Below, one piece after another: positions 58,873 to 64,000 of a DNA stretch of 64,000 nt. The stretch covers positions 1 through 64,000 of the forward strand of contig JAGWVT010000002.1 in the NCBI GenBank assembly GCA_018970765.1. The letters are read 5' to 3'. Origin of the DNA: Actinomycetales bacterium. GTDB lineage: Bacteria; Actinomycetota; Actinomycetes; S36-B12. A model generated the notes under the pieces. That model was not told the origin of the DNA and ran no database searches. It was given only the letters and a program-made list of their open reading frames with translations. Position numbers and translations under genes: made by a program. How positions within the stretch are numbered: position 1 is the stretch's first letter; every line of letters starts with the position of its first letter.

Positions 58873-60165
58873 ATGAAGAGTGCAGTCACACCCACACAAC
58901 ACCGATCACCGGGCCCATCACAGGGCCCATCACAGGGCCGACCCGGGCTCACGACGGGGCTCATGACGGGGCTCATGACGGGGCTCATGACGGGCTCGTC
59001 CTGCTTCGCTCTGCTGCTGGCAGGTGCGCCGGCCAGCCACGCGGCCGCAATTGGCGCTTCGCCGATGGGGTCCATAAGAGTCGTCGCAGACGAATCTCCA
59101 CTGGTGGTGGCCGCCGCCCCGGTCACCCAGGACCAGACGAGCGCCGCCGGCCCCCACGCAGAGGCGACCATCGTCAATGGCATCCAGGTAACGCAACACG
59201 GCGGTAAGCCGGTCGTTGTCAGCAGCAAGGGACAGCCGACGGTCACGCAGCGGGCCAAGGCCTCGGCCCCCCTGCGCTTCACCGGACTGGTCCCCGGTAA
59301 GGCGTACACAGTTCGCGTTGGCAGTGCCACCCGCACGGTGGTCCCGGTGGGCAAGGTCGGCGATGCCAGCGGATTGGTTGTCACCAGCAGTGCCCCGGAT
59401 CGCGTTGAGTTGGCATGGGTCCACCTGCAGACGCCCAAGAATGGGGGCAGCGCCGTCAGTTACACCATTACCGCCACCGCGCCGGGTCAACCCACCGTCG
59501 AAGACACCGTTGTCGGTGCGCGCACCGCTGTGCTGACTGGCCTGGACCCCGACGCGCTCTACACCTTCACGGTAACGCCGCGAAACAGCGCTTCAGTCGG
59601 CAAGTCCTCGCGGGCCATCATGTCGCGCACGCTCAAGCAGATTCATGGCAACACCGCTAACCCAACACCCAACCAGCCCGCACAGCCCCAGGCACCGTCG
59701 ATCACCGTCGTGGTGCCACCCGCCGGGCCAAGTACGCCGTCTGGACCGAGTACGCAGACCATCTATATCTGCCCCACCGGTTACCGAGATAACGGCGCCG
59801 AATGCATTCGGACACAGCCATACACCTACGCCACGCAGCCGTATACCTATACAACGCGCGCGTACACGTACCACAACGAGACATACCAGGTGAACATCGG
59901 ATCCTGTGTCGTGCCTATGCCTGATGGTGGTTCGGCCATCTACGACAACTGCATGGAAACGCGAACCCGCTCAGTGAAAGATCCCACGCCCTTCGGTTGG
60001 ACGGACACCGGCAATGAGTGGGTGAAGAAAGATGCCACACCAAGCGGTTGGACGGATACCGGTACAGGGTGGGCCAAGAAAGATCCAACCCCACCCGGGT
60101 GGATGGACGATGGCACGCAGTGGATTCAGGCGACCAGCAAGATCCCGAAGGTCGTGCCGATTTGA
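58873..60165 (+). CDS. Secreted fibronectin type III protein with tandem repeats
   Basis: A 430-residue secreted protein of unknown function. The signal peptide is odd: its core is a 12-bp tandem repeat reading GLTTGLMTGLMTGLMT, then SSCFALLLAGAPASHA. One fibronectin type III domain lies at about 160-255 (VSYTITATAPGQ and LDPDALYTFTVTPRN). A Pro/Thr/Gln-rich linker is followed by a Tyr-rich stretch (QPYTYATQPYTYTTRAYTYHNE) and three 17-residue repeats of the form KD-TP-GWTDTG--W-K at 369-419. The Trp/Thr/Asp repeats look like a ligand- or wall-binding surface. It is not part of the B12 operon by spacing. Confidence 0.75.
   Translation: MKSAVTPTQHRSPGPSQGPSQGRPGLTTGLMTGLMTGLMTGSSCFALLLAGAPASHAAAIGASPMGSIRVVADESPLVVAAAPVTQDQTSAAGPHAEATIVNGIQVTQHGGKPVVVSSKGQPTVTQRAKASAPLRFTGLVPGKAYTVRVGSATRTVVPVGKVGDASGLVVTSSAPDRVELAWVHLQTPKNGGSAVSYTITATAPGQPTVEDTVVGARTAVLTGLDPDALYTFTVTPRNSASVGKSSRAIMSRTLKQIHGNTANPTPNQPAQPQAPSITVVVPPAGPSTPSGPSTQTIYICPTGYRDNGAECIRTQPYTYATQPYTYTTRAYTYHNETYQVNIGSCVVPMPDGGSAIYDNCMETRTRSVKDPTPFGWTDTGNEWVKKDATPSGWTDTGTGWAKKDPTPPGWMDDGTQWIQATSKIPKVVPI
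58911..58992 (+). repeat. 12-bp repeats in the signal peptide coding region
   Basis: gggcccatcaca twice (58911-58934), then gggctcacgacg once and gggctcatgacg three times (58945-58992). Being a multiple of three, changes in copy number lengthen or shorten the signal peptide core in frame; several units carry an ATG. Confidence 0.9.
59977..60129 (+). repeat. Three 51-bp repeats encoding the C-terminal WTDTG motifs
   Basis: Units at 59977-60027, 60028-60078 and 60079-60129 encode 17 residues each, with GWTDTG (GWMDDG in the last) as the conserved core. Confidence 0.88.
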
Positions 60166-60191
60166 TCGACGCGCGGTTCCGGTTGATTGTT

Positions 60192-60210
60192 CGAGCCCAG
60201 CTAGGGCTCG
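60192..60210. terminator. Possible hairpin between convergent FN3-protein and gcvT genes
   Basis: A 7-bp GC-rich stem (60192-60198 with 60204-60210) around a 5-base loop, overlapping the gcvT stop. No U-run on either side, so termination is uncertain. Confidence 0.4.
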
Positions 60211-61313
60211 CGGGTCGACGGCTGCACGAACGGTGGTTTGACGACCTCAAAGGTTGATGCTCGGCCGCGCACGTCAACAACGACCTGATCACCGAGGCCA
60301 ACAGCAGTGTCCAGCAACGCCAGGCCGATGCCCTGCCGCAACGTTGGGGAGAAAGTTCCGCTGGTGACTTCACCGATCACTGGTCCGGCCATCGCCAGAT
60401 CGTCAGCTGCATAGGCATGCATATGCGCGCGTGGAATTCCGCGGTCAAGGCTGCGCAATCCGCGCAGTCGACGCTTCGGTCCTGCCGCCCGCTCCTCGAC
60501 GAGAGCCTCGCGACCTGCGAAAGCAGGCTTGTCCCAGCCCACCGCCCAGACCAGTCCTGCTTGCACCGGTGTGATCTGCTCACTGATGTCTTGGCCGTGC
60601 AAGGGGTAGCCCATTTCGGTGCGGAGCGTGTCCCGCGCTCCGAGCCCGGCAGGCTGAAGGTCGAACTGCGCTGCGCATGCGATAAGTGCATCCCAGGCCG
60701 CCCCGAGCGTCGCGCTGGGCAGTACCAACTCATAGCCATGTTCACCGGTATAGCCGGTTCGACACACCACCACGGGCTCGCCAGCAAAGGTGCTTGCAAC
60801 CATCGTCATGTAGTCGTGATCGGTGGGCAGGCTCAACTGCGACAACACCGCGGCACTTCGCGGTCCCTGAACCGCGATGATGCCGTGCGAGTTGTGCATG
60901 TCATCGACGGTGACAGTGGCAGGAACTGCAGCACGCAGTGTTGCTACCACGCGCTGTGCGTTAGCCGCGTTGGGAATGATGAACAGTTCATCGTCACGCC
61001 AGCGGTAAACAATGAGGTCGTCGATGACACCACCTTGATCATTACAGAGCAAGGAGTACTGCGCCTGGCCGTCACCAATCCGATCAAGGTCATTGGCAAG
61101 GACTGCATTGAGTGCGTCCAGCGCACCCGGACCGTGGACGCGAACCTTGCCCATGTGTGAGACGTCGAAAATGCCAACTGATTGGCGCACCGCATTGTGT
61201 TCGGCAACCACCGATGCGTATTCGATCGGCATCGACCAGCCGCCGAAATCAGCCATCTTTGCACCAGCCGCTACATGGCGTTCGTAGAGCGGTGTTCGCT
61301 GTAACTGTGTCAC
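60201..61313 (-). CDS. gcvT: Aminomethyltransferase (glycine cleavage T protein)
   Basis: A 370-residue folate-dependent enzyme of glycine cleavage. Folate and aminomethyl-site motifs are visible: FGGWSMPIEY, GIFDVSHMGKVRVHGP, CRTGYTGEHGYEL, RDTLRTEMGYPLHGQDI and the C-terminal GEVTSGTFSPTL. The GTG at 61313 has TAGCGT six bases upstream. GcvH and GcvP are not in the window. It is divergent from pepA with 34 bases between starts; in M. tuberculosis gcvT and pepB are likewise close, as I recall. Confidence 0.95.
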   Translation of the reverse strand: MTQLQRTPLYERHVAAGAKMADFGGWSMPIEYASVVAEHNAVRQSVGIFDVSHMGKVRVHGPGALDALNAVLANDLDRIGDGQAQYSLLCNDQGGVIDDLIVYRWRDDELFIIPNAANAQRVVATLRAAVPATVTVDDMHNSHGIIAVQGPRSAAVLSQLSLPTDHDYMTMVASTFAGEPVVVCRTGYTGEHGYELVLPSATLGAAWDALIACAAQFDLQPAGLGARDTLRTEMGYPLHGQDISEQITPVQAGLVWAVGWDKPAFAGREALVEERAAGPKRRLRGLRSLDRGIPRAHMHAYAADDLAMAGPVIGEVTSGTFSPTLRQGIGLALLDTAVGLGDQVVVDVRGRASTFEVVKPPFVQPSTREP

Positions 61314-61319
61314 AAGCCA

Positions 61320-61325
61320 ACGCTA
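61320..61325 (-). promoter_or_regulatory. -10 box (TAGCGT) of a predicted leaderless gcvT mRNA
   Basis: On the reverse strand TAGCGT, six bases, GTG of gcvT. Confidence 0.55.
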
Positions 61326-61333
61326 GTCGCCCC

Positions 61334-61339
61334 TAGGCT
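61334..61339 (+). promoter_or_regulatory. -10 box (TAGGCT) of the pepA promoter
   Basis: TAGGCT, eight bases, ATG of pepA. With gcvT's box eight bases away on the other strand, the 34-bp gap holds two back-to-back promoters whose -35 regions must lie in each other's genes. Confidence 0.5.
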
Positions 61340-61347
61340 TACTCGTC

Positions 61348-62838
61348 ATGACGATCGCCTTGTCCACCGCTAACCCCGCCGAGTTCACCTGCGATGCGCT
61401 CGTAGTCGCCGTCGTACCGAACGGGCGCGGCAAGATCGAACTCGCAAGTCCTCGTCTACCCGGATCGATTTCCCGCCGAGTTCTCGAGGCGCTGCAGGCT
61501 GTGGGTGCCACCGGAAGTTGCGGCCAGGTCACTCGGATCCCAGCTCCGACCGGAATTCGAGCCGAGGTGTTGGTTGCTGTGGGACTGGGTGATGCCACCA
61601 AGCAAGCCGATCGCGAAGCCAGACGTCGGGCGGTAGGTGACGCCGTCCGGAGTCTCACGGGCTTGCGAACGGCCGCTCTTGCGTTGCCGATTGACACCGA
61701 CGAACAACTGCGGGATTTTGCCGTCGCTGCTGGCCTAGCCGCTTACTCATTTACGCAGTTTCGGGCAAAGTCGAAGGCGGCCCAGCAAATGCCACTGCGT
61801 ACCATCACCATCCTTTTAGGTGAAGACCCGAAGGCCGCGCAGCGAGCCATCATCCGTGAAGCCAACGTCACTACCGAGGCCGTGCACCTTTCCCGCGACT
61901 TGGTCAACACGCCACCGTCGGCCCTAACTCCAGCGCGCTTGGCTCAGCAGGCGAAAAGTGCCGTGTCGAATCTGCCGGTGACAGTCAAAACCTGGGATGT
62001 TCCCGCGCTTCGTCGCGATGGATGTGGCGGGATCCTCGCCGTGGGGCAGGGCTCGGTGAACCCACCACGCCTAGTACGGCTCGACTATCGACCATCAGGC
62101 GCTAAGGCTCACCTGGCCATCGTCGGCAAAGGCATCACCTTCGATACCGGTGGCATCTCGATCAAACCTGCCGCAAACATGGACGAGATGAAGGCCGACA
62201 TGGCCGGCGCTGCTGCGGTGATCGCGGCAACTCAGGCCATCGCCACCCTTGGCTGGAAGGTGCGCGTCACCGGCTGGGTACCCACCGCGGAGAACATGCC
62301 CAGTGGCACCGCGCAGCGTCCTAGCGATGTGATCACAGTGTTCGACGGTACGACCGTGGAGGTGCTCAACACTGACGCGGAGGGCCGACTGATCCTCGCC
62401 GATGCATTGGGCATGGCTGTGCAGCAAAAGCCCACCGTCATCATCGATGCCGCCACCCTCACCGGAGCTCAGCGCATCGCCCTTGGATCACGAATCGCTG
62501 GGGTGATGTCCAATGATCCTCGAGCCCGCGAGTTCGTCTGCCAGGCGGCAGATCGTGGGGGCGAAGCGGTGTGGCCAATGCCCCTACCCGAGGACCTGCG
62601 AGCCTCGCTGGACTCCGCAACGGCGGATCTGGCCAATATCGGCGATCGGCTCGGGGGCATGCTTTCCGCAGGGGTGTTCCTGAACGCATTCATTCCAAGC
62701 AACCAGCCATGGGTGCACATGGATATCGCCGGCCCGGCCTTCAATGACAAGGGTCCCTACGGCTACACACCCAAGGGCGGGACCGGTGCCGCCGTGCGAA
62801 CCTTCATCGAGGTCGCCCGAGCGCTTGCGGCAGGATAG
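61348..62838 (+). CDS. pepA: Leucyl aminopeptidase (M17)
   Basis: A 496-residue cytosolic dizinc aminopeptidase. The metal ligands and active site are seen in order: VGKGITFDTGGISIKP, MDEMKADMAGAA, and the signature NTDAEGRLILADAL near residue 335. The N-terminal hexamer-forming domain is present, so it is full length. The ATG at 61348 follows a TAGGCT box. lpdA begins 59 bases after its stop with its own Shine-Dalgarno sequence. Confidence 0.95.
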   Translation: MTIALSTANPAEFTCDALVVAVVPNGRGKIELASPRLPGSISRRVLEALQAVGATGSCGQVTRIPAPTGIRAEVLVAVGLGDATKQADREARRRAVGDAVRSLTGLRTAALALPIDTDEQLRDFAVAAGLAAYSFTQFRAKSKAAQQMPLRTITILLGEDPKAAQRAIIREANVTTEAVHLSRDLVNTPPSALTPARLAQQAKSAVSNLPVTVKTWDVPALRRDGCGGILAVGQGSVNPPRLVRLDYRPSGAKAHLAIVGKGITFDTGGISIKPAANMDEMKADMAGAAAVIAATQAIATLGWKVRVTGWVPTAENMPSGTAQRPSDVITVFDGTTVEVLNTDAEGRLILADALGMAVQQKPTVIIDAATLTGAQRIALGSRIAGVMSNDPRAREFVCQAADRGGEAVWPMPLPEDLRASLDSATADLANIGDRLGGMLSAGVFLNAFIPSNQPWVHMDIAGPAFNDKGPYGYTPKGGTGAAVRTFIEVARALAAG

Positions 62839-62897
62839 GCAGCAGAGCCAGTCTGGGAGGCGGCAGCCGTCCGCAGCAAACATCGATAGGAGCGCCA

Positions 62898-64000
62898 ATG
62901 GCCGCTGAATCCGCTGACCTGGTAATCCTCGGCGGAGGAAGTGGCGGCTACGCCTGTGCGTTGCGCGCCAGTCAACTGGGCAAGAGCGTCATCCTCATTG
63001 ATCGCGACAAACTGGGCGGCACCTGCCTGCATCGCGGTTGCATTCCGACAAAGGCGCTTCTGCACGCCGCGGAGGTCGCCGACTCTGCGCGGGAAAGTGA
63101 AGCCTTCGGCGTGCGCGCCACCCTCGACGGCATCGACATGCCCAAGGTGAATGCCTACCGCGACCAAGTCGTGGGACGCCTTTATAAGGGCCTGCAGGGC
63201 TTAGTCAAGAGCCGGAATGTGCACATGGTCGAGGGCACGGGTCGATTAGTCGGGCCCAATGCCGTTCAGGTCGGAGACACGATCTACACGGGCACCACAG
63301 TTGTCCTGGCCACCGGTTCCTACGCACGTACCCTGCCCGGATTGGAGATCGGGGGGCGGATCATGACCTCCGACCAGGCACTTGAGCTGGACTACGTGCC
63401 CAAGTCAGTCATCGTCCTCGGTGGTGGCGTCATCGGTGTGGAGTTCGCGTCGATCTGGCGGTCGTTCGGTGCCGAGGTCACTGTGGTGGAAGCCCTGCCG
63501 CACCTTGTTCCCAATGAAGACGAAGCGTGCTCAAAGGCACTCGAGCGCGCGTTCCGCAAGCGGGGCATCACCCTTTCGCTTGGTGTGCGGTTTGCCTCCG
63601 CAACACAGAACGCCGACGGAGTCCAGGTCGGCTTGGAAGACGGCACGACGTTGCAGGCAGACCTGCTGCTCGTTGCGGTGGGTCGCGGACCCAGCACCGC
63701 CGGGATGGGATTCGACGAGCAGGGCATCACCATGGATCGTGGTTGGGTATTGGTAGACGATCGCCTGCGCACAAACCTGCCCAATGTCTACGCGGTCGGC
63801 GACATCACCCCCGGCCTGCAGTTGGCCCACCGTGGGTTCCAGCAGGGAATATTCGTTGCCGAAGAGATCGCTGGCCTGAATCCCGAGGTAATCCCCGACA
63901 TCAACATTCCCCGCGTCACCTACTGCGAGCCCGAGGTCGCCAGCGTTGGCCTCACTGAGGCGCAGGCTCGCGAGCAGTACGGCGAGGCCGTCACGGTCTA
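62898..64000 (+). CDS. lpdA: Dihydrolipoyl dehydrogenase (E3), partial at the window end
   Basis: The first 367 residues of a flavoprotein disulfide reductase normally about 460 long; the reading frame is open to the end of the window. The FAD motif ILGGGSGGYACAL, the redox disulfide GTCLHRGCIPTKALL, the NAD-binding VLGGGVIGVEFAS and the second FAD motif NVYAVGDITPG are present. It reoxidises lipoamide in 2-oxo acid dehydrogenases and the glycine cleavage system, which fits gcvT nearby. The ATG at 62898 has TAGGAG upstream. Confidence 0.95.
   Translation, partial: MAAESADLVILGGGSGGYACALRASQLGKSVILIDRDKLGGTCLHRGCIPTKALLHAAEVADSARESEAFGVRATLDGIDMPKVNAYRDQVVGRLYKGLQGLVKSRNVHMVEGTGRLVGPNAVQVGDTIYTGTTVVLATGSYARTLPGLEIGGRIMTSDQALELDYVPKSVIVLGGGVIGVEFASIWRSFGAEVTVVEALPHLVPNEDEACSKALERAFRKRGITLSLGVRFASATQNADGVQVGLEDGTTLQADLLLVAVGRGPSTAGMGFDEQGITMDRGWVLVDDRLRTNLPNVYAVGDITPGLQLAHRGFQQGIFVAEEIAGLNPEVIPDINIPRVTYCEPEVASVGLTEAQAREQYGEAVTV

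Noticed and set aside
60192..60210. Strong intrinsic terminator after the FN3 protein gene
   Set aside because: The stem is only 7 bp and no U-run follows on either strand; kept only as a low-confidence hairpin.
1..64000. CRISPR array, tRNA or rRNA genes, insertion sequences, prophage or integrase
   Set aside because: No direct-repeat/spacer array, tRNA-like cloverleaf, transposase or integrase motif was seen; all tandem repeats found are short and tied to genes.

Overview
The window is a compact stretch of a high-GC actinobacterial chromosome. It has short intergenic gaps, many 4-nt stop/start overlaps, and GTG/ATG starts with TANNNT -10 boxes placed directly before them. Gene order follows, as I recall it, the conserved actinobacterial block around M. 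tuberculosis Rv2172c-Rv2215 and S. coelicolor SCO2101-SCO2180: metF/prenyl synthase, PASTA kinase, class II DAHP synthase, acyltransferase, Rv2183c-2185c-like trio, FadD15, NlpC/P60, DEDDh-GIY exonuclease, ctaE-qcrCAB, ctaCDF, adenosine kinase, ErpA, cobT/cobS, gcvT, pepA, lpdA. The mannosyltransferase and PimB' genes of the mycobacterial block are not seen. An uncultured aquatic actinomycete is a reasonable guess, but the sequence alone does not fix the lineage. No rRNA, tRNA, CRISPR array, phage or insertion sequence was recognised.

Layout. 1-7.2 kb: carotenoid cluster (glycosyltransferase end, CrtD/CrtI-like desaturase, crtE, crtI, crtB, and a two-subunit lycopene cyclase on the other strand) with metF between. 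7.3-17.5 kb: PASTA kinase, lipoprotein, Ogt, AroG, a PPi-type phosphofructokinase, DUF1028 protein, GlpK, PlsC, esterase. 17.5-27.4 kb: glucokinase, START-like/ArsA-like conserved genes, acyl-CoA ligase, NlpC/P60 hydrolase, zinc-ribbon proteins, exonuclease and a receiver-domain protein. 27.5-38.4 kb: the bcc-aa3 respiratory genes in two facing groups (ctaE-qcrCAB forward, ctaCDF reverse), with a SARP-type regulator, a LuxR regulator and an L,D-transpeptidase between them. 38.5-49.7 kb: a NifS-like protein lacking the PLP lysine with TusA, Aat, adenosine kinase, ErpA, NadA, an MBL-rhodanese sulfur enzyme behind a CsoR/CstR-like palindrome, and the PspA-HtpX-PspAB envelope-stress set.

49.7-58.8 kb is the most striking part: a cobalamin riboswitch followed by eight tightly overlapping genes. 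They encode a secreted alpha/alpha-toroid protein (the fold of the N-terminal domain of intrinsic factor/transcobalamin), an SCO2322-like membrane-anchored protein, ECF transporter T, double-A and S subunits, an MBL-CobU fusion, CobT and CobS. No corrin-ring synthesis gene is present, so this reads as a corrinoid capture, import and nucleotide-loop assembly operon. The window ends with a repeat-rich secreted FN3 protein, gcvT, pepA and the start of lpdA.

Two window-wide patterns stand out. First, about a dozen genes have a -10 hexamer 5-8 nt before the start codon, predicting leaderless mRNAs. Second, short tandem duplications sit repeatedly on stop codons at gene ends.
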